Assembly: GCF_900111155.1 (NCBI RefSeq)
Contig: NZ_FOGG01000002.1
Span: 218,026-282,025, forward strand
From: Pedobacter rhizosphaerae
GTDB taxonomy: Bacteria > Bacteroidota > Bacteroidia > Sphingobacteriales > Sphingobacteriaceae
DNA length: 64,000 nt
Direction of reading: 5' to 3'
Positions 41,920 to 50,780 of the stretch are shown piece after piece. A program made the translations under genes and the position numbers. The notes under the pieces were generated by a model that had not been told where the DNA came from, searched no databases, and saw nothing but the letters and a program-made list of their open reading frames with translations. Numbering within the stretch: the stretch's first letter is position 1; each line of letters opens with the position of its first letter.

Positions 41920-43767
41920 CTAAATTTTTAGCGAGAAGAAGAATGTAGCGCCTTCTCCTTCTTCACTTTCCACCCAGATTCTACCGCCCTCACTTTTAAT
42001 AATTTCTGAAGAAATATAAAGTCCTAAGCCCAAACCTGGATAAGTATGTTGTAACTTACCGCTTACGCGATAAAACTGATCAAAAACTAGGTGCTGTAAA
42101 TCTCTAGAAATCCCGATTCCAAAATCCCGCACACTGAGTAAAACTTCATTTTCCTTTAAAAAAGTTTTAACCTCTATATGTTCTGAATCTGTTGAATATT
42201 TTATTGCATTGGTGAGGAAGTTAACAATCACCTGCCCTATCCGCTCCCTATCTGCAAATACACGCGTTTGTGCATTTAAATCCACTATTATTTCATGCTT
42301 TGAGGTAGTGTGTTGTATTTCCTCTACCATCTCAACTACCAAAGCATCAAATTCGAAGTTGATAGGATTAAAAGTCATTTTTCCCGATTGAATCTTGGTT
42401 ACATCTAAAAGATCTCCAATTAATCCCGTTAGGCGATTAATCTGAATATCCATTCTTTTAACCATTTCGGCCTTCCGTTCATTTCCTTCATTGCGGATCA
42501 TTTTTTCCAACACCTGGGTGTAAGCCTTAATACTGGTAACCGGCGTTTTAAGTTCATGACTGGCAATGGCTAAGAATTCATCCTTTTGCCGCTGAAGCTG
42601 CACCTGCTTGGTCACGTCAATTGCGGCATGTAAAACGCCGTAAGTTTCACCTTTTGAATTGCGCAAAGGCTTGTAGGTAAAATTAAACCAGCTTTTCTTA
42701 TATTCACCGTCTACCATCAACATGGCCTCTTGCTGGTCAGCGTGATAGGCGACACCTGTTCTACAAACTTGTTGTAATAAAGGAATAAATGGCTGCCCAA
42801 CCAGCTCAGGTATAGCTTCCGCCATAGGTTTTCCAATAACAGACTCATCCTTGCCCCAAAGCTTAAGCATTTCCTGGTTGGCGAGCTTTATCACAATATC
42901 CTCAGTTTCATATAGGGCTGTTGGCATCGGGTTGTCAAGAACCAATCTTTTAAACCGTTCTTCACTTTGTGCCACTTCATTTCTATATTTTACCTGGTTG
43001 GTAACTTCATTTGCAACAACCATAATTCCGGTCACTACATTATCTTTATCTCTTATCGGATCGTAAACATAGTTGAAATAACAATCCTCCAAAATATCAT
43101 TGCGCTCCAACTGGGCTAAAGCTTCATAACCATGATGAGCTATTCCTGTTTGATAAACTCCTCTTAATAAATCTGGAAATGGCTGATCTTTTATTTCCGG
43201 TAGTCCTTCCAGAAGCTGAAGTCCGATTACAGCCTCGGTTTTACCCCAAATCTTTAACAAATCGGCATTGGCCTGTTCGATAATAAAATCCTTTCCCCTT
43301 AAAATCCCAATGGCTACAGGCGCATCCTGAATCATCTTCCGAAACAACGTTTCGCTTTCCTTCACTTTTAATCTGGCATTAACCAGTTCGGTCACATCTG
43401 TAGCATTGTTCAATATGGCCCAAACCTGGCCTTTTTCATCCTTTAAAGGCTTATAAATAAAATCGAAATAATAGGTTTGTAAAGCTCCATTATGCAGCAA
43501 TTCCACCCTATCTTCCTTGGCATTGTAAGCAACCCCGGTTTGGAAAACCTCATCCAGTATTTGAAGAAAGGGCTGATCCTTTAGCTCAGGGAGTGCATCT
43601 GCAAGATTTTGTCCTATTACGGATGCATCACGCCCCCAGGCATTCAAAATTGCCGCATTTGCAACTCTAATCAACATCTCCTTTCCAACGTATAAGGCTA
43701 TTGGCATGGGCGATTCTTCAATCAGGGTACCGAAAATGGTAGAACTATCTGCTATATTTAGTGACAT
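41920..43767 (-). CDS. Sensor histidine kinase with three PAS domains
   Basis: The 615-residue protein has three clearly repeated PAS domains (about 8-125, 135-255, 265-380). Each has a conserved IxxANxxxLxxWGK or similar beta-strand and a following YxFxYxPLxDxKGxxxG. HisKA follows with ASHELKTPV (His about residue 395), then HATPase_c: N-box VNFLTNAIKYS, DFGIGIS, GLGLGLYIS. It has no membrane helix, so it is cytosolic. Loose repetition of PAS motifs (GLPEIKDQPFPDLL, ALPELKDQPFLQIL, AIPELVGQPFIPLL) implies internal duplication. A response-regulator gene is not adjacent. Confidence 0.95.
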   Translation of the reverse strand: MSLNIADSSTIFGTLIEESPMPIALYVGKEMLIRVANAAILNAWGRDASVIGQNLADALPELKDQPFLQILDEVFQTGVAYNAKEDRVELLHNGALQTYYFDFIYKPLKDEKGQVWAILNNATDVTELVNARLKVKESETLFRKMIQDAPVAIGILRGKDFIIEQANADLLKIWGKTEAVIGLQLLEGLPEIKDQPFPDLLRGVYQTGIAHHGYEALAQLERNDILEDCYFNYVYDPIRDKDNVVTGIMVVANEVTNQVKYRNEVAQSEERFKRLVLDNPMPTALYETEDIVIKLANQEMLKLWGKDESVIGKPMAEAIPELVGQPFIPLLQQVCRTGVAYHADQQEAMLMVDGEYKKSWFNFTYKPLRNSKGETYGVLHAAIDVTKQVQLQRQKDEFLAIASHELKTPVTSIKAYTQVLEKMIRNEGNERKAEMVKRMDIQINRLTGLIGDLLDVTKIQSGKMTFNPINFEFDALVVEMVEEIQHTTSKHEIIVDLNAQTRVFADRERIGQVIVNFLTNAIKYSTDSEHIEVKTFLKENEVLLSVRDFGIGISRDLQHLVFDQFYRVSGKLQHTYPGLGLGLYISSEIIKSEGGRIWVESEEGEGATFFFSLKI

Positions 43768-43791
43768 ATGGGATTAAAGGACAAATATAAT

Positions 43792-44838
43792 TTAGCTTTG
43801 CGTTGATTTCAGAAAGGACAACAATATTTTTTCATCCTGCTGAAGTTCGGTTCCTAAGTTTTTTTTGCCGGTGTTCATTTTCTTCATAAATTTATCCAGC
43901 TTCTGTTCTTCGTAGGCATTCAACAATAAAGGATATACGTAAGAACTCTTACATACGGCTCTTGTATTGCCTAATTTTTTTGCCACACAATCCAGTACAC
44001 TCACGATCATCTTTTTGGGATTTATTTCCCGCTCATCATCAGTAGTATGGCAAAGTGCAAATTGACGTAAGGCTTCCAGTGTTCCTCCCCAGGTTCTAAA
44101 ATCCTTTGCGGTAAAGTCATCACCAGTAATTTCCTTAATATAGTTATTTATTTTACCCGAATCTATACTTCTATGGTCATTATCCCTAGTGTAAAATTGA
44201 AAAAGATCTTGCCCGGGAATATCCCGGCATTTTTTAACCAGCTTCGCCAGGCTTCTATCGTTTAATTCCACCTTCTGTTTTACACCTTTCTTACCCACAA
44301 AATCCATCTCAATTTTGCTTCCATTAATTTTAACATGCTTATCCCTGAGGGTGGTTAAACCAAATGAGCCATAAAGCTGCTTGTAACTCTCGTTTCCCAC
44401 GCGAATCAGTGTTTTTTGTAGCACATCCACACAAATGGCCAATACCTTTCTTTCATCAAACTCTTTTCTGCGCAGGTCTTTGGCCAGCTGTTTTCTTGCA
44501 GCAGGCAAGGCCTTCCCAAATTCCAACAACCTAAAATACTTATGATCAGACCTTCGGCTGGTCCATTTAGTATGATATTTATACTGTTTTCGCCCTGCAG
44601 CATCAATTCCGGTTACCTGTAAATAAGCATTGGGTTTATTGGCAATCCATACGTTTTGCCAAGCAGGGGGAATAACAAGTGCCTTAATCCTTTCCAGGTG
44701 CTTCTCATCATTTATCCTGTTGCCATTACTATCCTCATAGTAAAATTTCCCTGGCTTACCCTTACGGTAAATGCCAGACATGGAATCGGTTACATAAACC
44801 AATCCACTTGCCTTAACTACATCTTTACCTTGTACCAT
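43792..44838 (-). CDS. DNA topoisomerase IB (poxvirus-like type)
   Basis: The 348-residue protein matches bacterial topoisomerase IB: GKFYYEDSNGNRI, RIKALVIPPAWQNVWIA, GRKQYKYHTKW, VRVGNESY-like VGNESYKQLYGSFGLTTLRDKH, KDFRTWGGT (catalytic Arg-Trp) and a C-terminal nucleophile Tyr in AVCKSSYVYP, with a catalytic Arg/His set in ERE-Lys region. It relaxes supercoils by transient 3'-phosphotyrosyl cleavage. It is 24 bp upstream of the PAS kinase gene in the same direction, which may be a coincidence. Length fits. Confidence 0.93.
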   Translation of the reverse strand: MVQGKDVVKASGLVYVTDSMSGIYRKGKPGKFYYEDSNGNRINDEKHLERIKALVIPPAWQNVWIANKPNAYLQVTGIDAAGRKQYKYHTKWTSRRSDHKYFRLLEFGKALPAARKQLAKDLRRKEFDERKVLAICVDVLQKTLIRVGNESYKQLYGSFGLTTLRDKHVKINGSKIEMDFVGKKGVKQKVELNDRSLAKLVKKCRDIPGQDLFQFYTRDNDHRSIDSGKINNYIKEITGDDFTAKDFRTWGGTLEALRQFALCHTTDDEREINPKKMIVSVLDCVAKKLGNTRAVCKSSYVYPLLLNAYEEQKLDKFMKKMNTGKKNLGTELQQDEKILLSFLKSTQS

Positions 44839-44973
44839 TTTTATCTATAAAGGATGACTTTATTTTTAGTTATTTTGCAAACTATAGGGCCGCTCCAACG
44901 TTATTTTACACATACCGTTTAAATGCGAACAAATATTTGAAGCCTATAACGATTAAAACAAAAACACACTTTT

Positions 44974-45882
44974 ATGAAAATAGTTTTTATGGGCACGCCC
45001 GATTTTGCCGTTGCCAGTTTAGATGCCATAGTTAAAGCCAATTATGATGTTGTTGCTGTAGTTACTGCACCTGATAAACCCGCAGGACGTGGTCAAAAAT
45101 TAGCTGAAAGTGCTGTTAAAAAATATGCAGTAGAACACCATATTCCAGTGCTTCAACCCGAAAAACTTAAAAGCCCTGAATTTATTGAAACCCTCAAATC
45201 TTACGAGGCAGACCTGCAGGTGGTTGTAGCTTTCAGAATGCTACCCGAGGTGGTATGGAATATGCCTCCAAAAGGAACCATCAACCTACATGGTTCATTG
45301 TTGCCGCATTATAGAGGCGCAGCACCCATCAATCATGCCATCATCAACGGAGAGAAAGAAAGCGGGGTTACAACCTTCTTTTTAAAACATGAAATTGATA
45401 CAGGCGATGTAATCATGGCAGAGAAAACGCCTATCGAAAACGATGATACCGCAGGCGATCTTCACGATAAATTAATGAATATCGGTGCTGGTCTTATCGT
45501 GAAAACACTTAAGGCAATTGATGCAGGAAATGTCACCGAGCAGCCTCAGCTGATGAGCGATGATTTAAAGCATGCACCAAAGATTTTTAAAGACGACTGT
45601 AAAATTGACTGGAACAACCCTGCAGAGAAAATATACAATCTGATCAGAGGCTTAAGCCCCTACCCTACTGCCTTTACTTTCTTAAATGATAAAACACTTA
45701 AAATATTTAAGGCAGAAATTGAAGAAAAAGAGCCTGGTATTTCAGCCGGGGGATTCCTAACCGATGGAAAAACTTACCTTAAATATGCTACAAAAGATGC
45801 TTTTATTAAATTATTAGATATTCAGTACGAAGGTAAAAAACGAATGTCAATTGAAGACTTTCTAAGAGGAATGCGTTTTTAA
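44974..45882 (+). CDS. fmt: Methionyl-tRNA formyltransferase
   Basis: A 302-residue enzyme with MKIVFMGTPDFAVASL, DKPAGRGQKL, VVVAFRMLPEVVWNMPPKGTINLHGSLLPHYRGAAPINHAI (catalytic Asn/His/Ser/Leu/Leu-Pro-x-x-Arg-Gly-Ala), DTGDVI and a C-terminal OB-fold with FIKLLDIQYEGKKRMSIEDFLRGMRF. It formylates Met-tRNAfMet with 10-formyl-THF. Length is normal. It is convergent with a class IV aminotransferase gene, from which a hairpin separates it. Confidence 0.97.
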   Translation: MKIVFMGTPDFAVASLDAIVKANYDVVAVVTAPDKPAGRGQKLAESAVKKYAVEHHIPVLQPEKLKSPEFIETLKSYEADLQVVVAFRMLPEVVWNMPPKGTINLHGSLLPHYRGAAPINHAIINGEKESGVTTFFLKHEIDTGDVIMAEKTPIENDDTAGDLHDKLMNIGAGLIVKTLKAIDAGNVTEQPQLMSDDLKHAPKIFKDDCKIDWNNPAEKIYNLIRGLSPYPTAFTFLNDKTLKIFKAEIEEKEPGISAGGFLTDGKTYLKYATKDAFIKLLDIQYEGKKRMSIEDFLRGMRF

Positions 45883-45894
45883 GTATAAATAAAG

Positions 45895-45926
45895 AAGTTG
45901 AATAGTCTCTACAGGCTATTCAACTT
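45895..45926. terminator. Bidirectional hairpin between fmt and the aminotransferase gene
   Basis: AAGTTGAATAG pairs perfectly with CTATTCAACTT around a 10-nt loop. It overlaps the aminotransferase 3' end (stop TAG at 45909-45911) and is followed on the minus strand by a T-rich TTCTTTATTTAT. It probably ends both convergent transcripts. Confidence 0.6.
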
Positions 45927-46748
45927 ATCTGATAAATACTTCGAAACTTCGTTAAAATAACGCTTACGTCCGTAGCCCATTACCCACTGAATGCCCTGTG
46001 TTGCATTGGTAATAAAAACCTCCTCAGCTTCTTTCAATATTTCCGGGCTAATCTGTGCTTCTATCAAAGGTATATCGTTCATTTTTGCCAATTGCATTAC
46101 CGCTGTACGCATTACGCCGCTTATGCAGCCCTCAGTTAAAGCGGGTGTATACACCTGCTTGTTATAAACCACAAATACGTTGGCGCTAATACTCTCGCAA
46201 AGAAAACCACTCTGATTTAAAATCATTGCCTCATCTAATCGGTTCTGGCTTTTAAACAATCCGGCCATTACATAAAGTAAGGCATTAGCCGTTTTGTAAT
46301 TGGCTAATTTATTGATGGGCTTAGTCATTTCATCAAAAACATCAATGATTAAGCCTTTACTGTTTAGTTCGTATTGCGTGGTTTTTAAGGGAATACCCTC
46401 TAAAATATAGCCTGCTTTATTAATTTCAGGGGTATAAACGCCTGCGCCCTGCCTGTAAACCGATAACCTAAAACGCACATGACCATTCCATCGGTTACGC
46501 TTAACTAAATCAGCCGTTTTTTGCTTGATAAAATAATCATCCATCAACGCATGACCATCCATTTTAAGGGCTTTCATACCTGCAACAAGACGGTCTGCGT
46601 GCAAATCTGCAAACTGCAGCTTATGGTTAATCATTCGCATACTCTCAAAAAGGCCATCGCCAAATTTGAAACTGCGATTAGCCGCTGATAGTATAGGGGC
46701 ATCAACCGCATGAAATTCATCATTAAATAAGAGGTACTGTTGAGACAT
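45909..46748 (-). CDS. Class IV PLP aminotransferase (aminodeoxychorismate lyase / branched-chain type)
   Basis: The 279-residue protein has a class IV fold: AANRSFKFGDGLFESMRM (start), RNRWNGHVRFRLSVYRQG, the PLP Lys in NKLANYKTANALLYV, ILNQSGFLCESISANVFVVYN and GCISGVMRTAVMQL, EEVFITNATQGI. It resembles the PabC/DAAA/BCAT fold. Whether it is a 4-amino-4-deoxychorismate lyase or an amino-acid transferase cannot be settled from motifs. It lies 3 bp downstream of an RluD-type gene, with which it is likely cotranscribed. Confidence 0.9.
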   Translation of the reverse strand: MSQQYLLFNDEFHAVDAPILSAANRSFKFGDGLFESMRMINHKLQFADLHADRLVAGMKALKMDGHALMDDYFIKQKTADLVKRNRWNGHVRFRLSVYRQGAGVYTPEINKAGYILEGIPLKTTQYELNSKGLIIDVFDEMTKPINKLANYKTANALLYVMAGLFKSQNRLDEAMILNQSGFLCESISANVFVVYNKQVYTPALTEGCISGVMRTAVMQLAKMNDIPLIEAQISPEILKEAEEVFITNATQGIQWVMGYGRKRYFNEVSKYLSDKLNSL

Positions 46749-46751
46749 AAT

Positions 46752-47780
46752 TTATGATGTGGCGGTATAATTTTCCCATTTCGTTAGTGCAGCCTTAAAG
46801 TCTTCTGGTAAAGCCGCTTCAAATAGCATATATTCTTTAGTTGTTGGATGAATAAAACCCAGGGTTTGTGCATGTAGCGCTTGCCTTGGCAACAAATCAA
46901 AACAATTATCAACAAATTGCTTGTACTTGTTAAACGTAGTTCCTTTTAAAATCTTATCTCCCCCGTACATGGCATCATTAAATAATGGATGTCCGATATG
47001 TTGCATGTGCGCTCTGATTTGATGCGTACGACCTGTTTCCAGCTGACAGCTGATTAAAGTGACGTAACCTAATCTTTTTAATACAGTATAATGTGTTACA
47101 GACCATTTTCCTTTTTCTTCGTCATCGTAAATATCCATTACCCTACGGTCTTTAACACTTCTGCCAATATAACCAGTAACCGTGCCATCATTTTCGATAT
47201 CTCCCCAAACCAGCGCAATATATTTACGGGTAATGCTGTGATCGAAGAACTGTTTAGCCAAATAGGTTATAGACTTTTCATTCTTGCTAATCAACAATAG
47301 CCCTGATGTATCTTTGTCAATCCGGTGAACCAATCCCGGTCTTCCATCATTCCCCGGTAGCTGTGGCAATTGCTCAAAATGAAAGGCCAGGGCATTAACC
47401 AACGTTCCGGTGTAATTGTTAAAGCCCGGATGTACAACCATGCCTGCAGCCTTGTTTACAACCAGGAGGTCGTCATCTTCATAAACAATATCAATCGGAA
47501 TATCTTCCGGATAAACTTCTGTATCTCTGGGAGGATGAGGTAGAACAATAGAAATCTCATCATAGGGCTTAACCTTATAGCTCGATTTAACCGTTTTCTG
47601 GTTAACCAATACATTTCCTGCATCAATAGCATTTTGAATACGGTTTCGCGAGGCGTTTTCCACACGGTGCATTAAAAATTTATCAATACGAAGCAGCGAT
47701 TGCCCCTTATCAACAATAATCTTTAAATGTTCATATAAATCCTGCTCTTCTGATTCCTGCAATTCAACCGCATTTTCCAT
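46752..47780 (-). CDS. rluD: RluD-like 23S rRNA pseudouridine synthase
   Basis: Start ATG 47780 (MENAVELQESEEQDLYEHL) is chosen; a frame from 48002 adds a compositionally poor N-terminal stretch. The 342-residue protein has an N-terminal S4 domain (IDKFLMHRVENASRNRIQNAIDAGNVLVN) and the RluA-family catalytic core with GLVHRIDKDTSGLLL (catalytic Asp), ITRKYIALVWGD, TGRTHQIRAHM, and GHPLFNDAMYGG. It modifies uridines in 23S rRNA; the exact sites are inferred from family. Followed 3 bp by the class IV aminotransferase. Confidence 0.95.
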   Translation of the reverse strand: MENAVELQESEEQDLYEHLKIIVDKGQSLLRIDKFLMHRVENASRNRIQNAIDAGNVLVNQKTVKSSYKVKPYDEISIVLPHPPRDTEVYPEDIPIDIVYEDDDLLVVNKAAGMVVHPGFNNYTGTLVNALAFHFEQLPQLPGNDGRPGLVHRIDKDTSGLLLISKNEKSITYLAKQFFDHSITRKYIALVWGDIENDGTVTGYIGRSVKDRRVMDIYDDEEKGKWSVTHYTVLKRLGYVTLISCQLETGRTHQIRAHMQHIGHPLFNDAMYGGDKILKGTTFNKYKQFVDNCFDLLPRQALHAQTLGFIHPTTKEYMLFEAALPEDFKAALTKWENYTATS

Positions 47781-47881
47781 GCTGCAAAAATAAACTTTTA
47801 CCGATAAGATTCGTTCAATTGATAAGGGAATTACAAAAACAGCATTATCTTTATTTAATTTATCATCCAAAAAATTAATAT

Positions 47882-48910
47882 ATGAAGAAACTTTACCCTT
47901 TAAAATCACTTGTGGGCCTGTTATTGGCCTTTTCTGCTGGAAGTGTAAAAGCACAACAAGATGTTGGCGACTTGTTTGTTTCAGGCCCGGCCGATGCAAC
48001 AAAATTAATCAACGCTTACTTTGATCCTTTGTATAAAGGTTTGGGAGTGGGTTTAAGCGACGGCTGGAACAATACCGCCCGATCCAAAGGCTTTTTAAAA
48101 TTCGAGGTTCGTGTATCTGCATCTGCTGCATTTGTCCCTCAATCTGCCAGAAGCTATGATGTGAATACACTTGGCTTAAACAACATCAAACCTGCTTTAG
48201 GTTCTTCCTCTATCGGTCCAACAGCCTTTGGTAACGACCAGGAAGGCGGAAGAATGGAAGTTTACACCAGCGCAGGCATTCCTACCGGCAAGTTTTTCAA
48301 TTTACCACAAGGCCTTGGTTTCCATGTGGTTCCTGCTGCACAAATACAAGCAACTTTAGGTTTACCTAAAAACATTGATATCTCTTTAAGGGCGATGCCC
48401 AAAATAAAATTGGGTAGTGATTTAGGGAGCCTATCTATGATCGGCTTTGGAGCCAAAATAGAATTACTCCCGCTTTTTATGGGAAAAAGTGAAAAGCTGA
48501 TTCCTGTAGATATTGCACTTGCCGGAGGTTTTACCCAGTACAAATACACCCTTCCCCTAGATATTGATAATACAGCCAATTCAAATCAACGAATAGATGC
48601 CAAATTTAATGGCGTTAATTTCGATGCAATAGTATCTAAAAAACTCCTGTTCTTTACCCCATTTGCCAGTGTAGGCTATCAAACCTCAAAAACGAACTTA
48701 AAAGCCCTTGGAACTTACAAATTTGCCACTGGCGCAACTTCATCAACTACCTATACCGATCCAGTATCAGTAAATAAAACTGATATAGATGGCCTAAGGG
48801 GAAGCCTTGGTTTCCAGCTCAAATTTGGATTCTTTAAATTCTACGGTTCTTACACCGCCGCTAAATACAGTATGGTTAATGCGGGTATTGGTTTAGGTAT
48901 CGGTCAATAA
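47882..48910 (+). CDS. Outer membrane beta-barrel-like protein (DUF6588-type)
   Basis: The 342-residue protein has a signal peptide (LVGLLLAFSAGSVKAQ) and a Gly/aromatic-rich body with DLFVSGPADATKLINAYF, NTARSKGFLKFEVRVSASAAF, LGFHVVPAAQIQATLGLPKNIDISLRAMPKIKLG, FTPFASVGYQTSK and a C-terminal YTAAKYSMVNAGIGLGIGQ. It looks like a secreted beta-barrel protein, and the pattern resembles DUF6588 in Bacteroidota; assignment is from memory. Function unknown. It is monocistronic with a clear terminator. Confidence 0.8.
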   Translation: MKKLYPLKSLVGLLLAFSAGSVKAQQDVGDLFVSGPADATKLINAYFDPLYKGLGVGLSDGWNNTARSKGFLKFEVRVSASAAFVPQSARSYDVNTLGLNNIKPALGSSSIGPTAFGNDQEGGRMEVYTSAGIPTGKFFNLPQGLGFHVVPAAQIQATLGLPKNIDISLRAMPKIKLGSDLGSLSMIGFGAKIELLPLFMGKSEKLIPVDIALAGGFTQYKYTLPLDIDNTANSNQRIDAKFNGVNFDAIVSKKLLFFTPFASVGYQTSKTNLKALGTYKFATGATSSTTYTDPVSVNKTDIDGLRGSLGFQLKFGFFKFYGSYTAAKYSMVNAGIGLGIGQ

Positions 48911-48929
48911 AAATAATAACAACAATTAT

Positions 48930-48960
48930 AAAAAACACCTGAATATTCCAGGTGTTTTTT
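48930..48960 (+). terminator. Intrinsic terminator of the DUF6588-like gene
   Basis: ACACCTGAATATTCCAGGTGT (stem ACACCTG/CAGGTGT) with flanking A and T tracts; T6 follows. It ends only 10 bp before the next gene start (48971). Confidence 0.88.
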
Positions 48961-48970
48961 ACTTTTACAG

Positions 48971-49843
48971 GTGTTTGAGAATTTAAATAGCCCTGTTCAG
49001 AAACTAAATATTGCCCCGTTTTCCAATCTTTGGGTAAAACGCGACGACCTGATTGACCCTTATATTTCTGGAAATAAATGGAGAAAGCTTAAATATTTGT
49101 TGCAGGATGCAATTTCCAAAGGCAAAACCCATTTGGTTACCTTTGGTGGGGCCTATTCTAACCACCTGGTAGCTACTGCCGCTGCCGCTGCAAAAAGCAA
49201 CTTAAGGGCCACAGCCTTTGTTCGGGGCGAAGCTGTTAAAAATGAAATGCTGATGCTGTGTACCTTATTCGGCATGAAACTCATTTTTACCGAAAGAGAA
49301 AGCTACAGAGATAAAGTTGCGTGCTTTGAGCAATATTTTAGTAAAGACGATACCGCTTATTTTATAGATGAAGGCGGTGCATCAACACAAGCGACCATCG
49401 GTTGTGCCGAAATTATAACCGAATTGCCCATTCAATACGACCATATTTTCTGTGCAGCAGGTACCGGCACTACAGCGGCGGGTTTGTTAAAAGGAATTCA
49501 ACAAAATCAACTGAACACGAAGCTCCATGTAATACCCGTGTTAAAGGGTGGTGATTTTATTCAGGATGAAATGGCTAAATATGTCTCTGTTTCTGCCCAT
49601 TTAACCTTACATACCAACTATCATTTTGGAGGTTATGCCAAAACAACTCCTGCATTAATCCAGTTTATCCAATCCTTTACTGCAACTACCGGCCTGCTAA
49701 TAGACCCGGTTTACACGGCTAAAATGTTTTACGCCATAATCGACCTCCAAAAGCAAAACCTCATTAATAAAGAGGATAAAATATTGGCCCTGCATACCGG
49801 TGGTTTACTGGGCATTTTAGGAATGAAAGAAAAGTTCAGCTGA
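48971..49843 (+). CDS. ACC deaminase / D-cysteine desulfhydrase family PLP enzyme
   Basis: The frame starts with GTG at 48971; no ATG precedes the conserved N-terminus (LWVKRDDLIDPYISGNKWRKL). The 290-residue protein has the PLP Lys in SGNKWRKLKYLL, VTFGGAYSNHLVATAAAA, FCAAGTGTTAAGLLKGI and GLLIDPVYTAKMFYAI. Family members are ACC deaminases, D-cysteine desulfhydrases and L-cysteate lyases; the substrate is uncertain. The start lies just 10 bp after a terminator T tract, so the promoter must overlap the hairpin or the transcript comes by read-through. Confidence 0.88.
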   Translation: MFENLNSPVQKLNIAPFSNLWVKRDDLIDPYISGNKWRKLKYLLQDAISKGKTHLVTFGGAYSNHLVATAAAAAKSNLRATAFVRGEAVKNEMLMLCTLFGMKLIFTERESYRDKVACFEQYFSKDDTAYFIDEGGASTQATIGCAEIITELPIQYDHIFCAAGTGTTAAGLLKGIQQNQLNTKLHVIPVLKGGDFIQDEMAKYVSVSAHLTLHTNYHFGGYAKTTPALIQFIQSFTATTGLLIDPVYTAKMFYAIIDLQKQNLINKEDKILALHTGGLLGILGMKEKFS

Positions 49844-49918
49844 AACCATTGTGAATACACGCCCTGATAAAACTTATTGCAATTATGTTAATTTTGATTT
49901 TTGTTTCAAACACGAACC

Positions 49919-50779
49919 ATGCAACGCGATTACAGTTCTATCAGTCCATCGGCAAAAATGCTGCTTTTAACCAAAGGCTTAACCAATATTCCTTTCATTG
50001 CAGATGCTGCGAAGATCATCTGGGGTAACGATGCCTTAGATCAGCTAGCTACAAATTTAACTGATGAACTATTTCTGAAGAGACTGATCCACTTTGAAAG
50101 CAGATACTTGTCTCTAGACAGCCTGCTTTTCGCTTCTGGAAGCTTAAACGTACTCGAAATATCTTCAGGTTTCTCTTTCAGAGGGCTAAATATGGCCAGC
50201 CATCATGCCAATATCTGCTATAAAGACACCGATTTATCTGAAATTATCTCCATTAAAAAGGATTTAACCCAGCAGCTTATCCGACAGGAACACCTCAGCT
50301 TGAGAGGGAAATTGATTACCGAAAGCCTCAATGCATTAGATCACAACGCTTTTGCTTCCGCGGTAGAAAGTATGCCTGCAGGCAGGTTGAGCATCGTGAA
50401 TGAAGGTCTGCTCATGTACTTAAACCATGGTGAAAAGGCACAACTTTGCCAAACTATTCGCAAGGCCCTACTCAAAAGAGGCGGTTACTGGATTACTGGC
50501 GACATCTATATTAAAAAGGAGCTGGAAGAAACAACAATCCCGGATGCTTTCAATCAATTTTTGCAGGCCCACCATGTGGAAGAAAATAAATTTGATAGCT
50601 TCCAGCAGGCTGAAGCATTTTTCAAAGAACAAGGTTTATTGCTTACCACCAAAGCAACATCGGTATGGCATCAACTATCTGCAGTTAAGTATGCAGATCC
50701 TGCACTGTTGAGCAAATGGGTTAAACAATCTGCAACCGTTGGAAAGATTAGAGAAACCTGGGCATTGAAGGCGATTTAA
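49919..50779 (+). CDS. LCM-like class I SAM methyltransferase
   Basis: ATG 49919 (MQRDYSSISPSAKML). The 286-residue protein has SPSAKMLLLTKGLTNIPFI, NVLEISSGFSFRGLNMA-like LNVLEISSGFSFRG (SAM motif I), YKDTDLSEI, and IVNEGLLMYLNHGEKAQLCQTI, typical of the leucine carboxyl methyltransferase-like fold (PPM1/TYW4/YktD). The substrate is unknown; many bacterial members act on small molecules. A TAATTTTG -7-like box lies at 49889-49896. It is convergent with the GH43-like gene. Confidence 0.85.
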   Translation: MQRDYSSISPSAKMLLLTKGLTNIPFIADAAKIIWGNDALDQLATNLTDELFLKRLIHFESRYLSLDSLLFASGSLNVLEISSGFSFRGLNMASHHANICYKDTDLSEIISIKKDLTQQLIRQEHLSLRGKLITESLNALDHNAFASAVESMPAGRLSIVNEGLLMYLNHGEKAQLCQTIRKALLKRGGYWITGDIYIKKELEETTIPDAFNQFLQAHHVEENKFDSFQQAEAFFKEQGLLLTTKATSVWHQLSAVKYADPALLSKWVKQSATVGKIRETWALKAI

Positions 50780-50780
50780 A

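Noticed and set aside
47781..48002. 74-residue N-terminal extension of the RluD-type protein
   Set aside because: The extension overlaps the divergent gene's start, lacks family similarity, and the ATG at 47780 opens directly on the expected acidic N-terminus and S4 domain.
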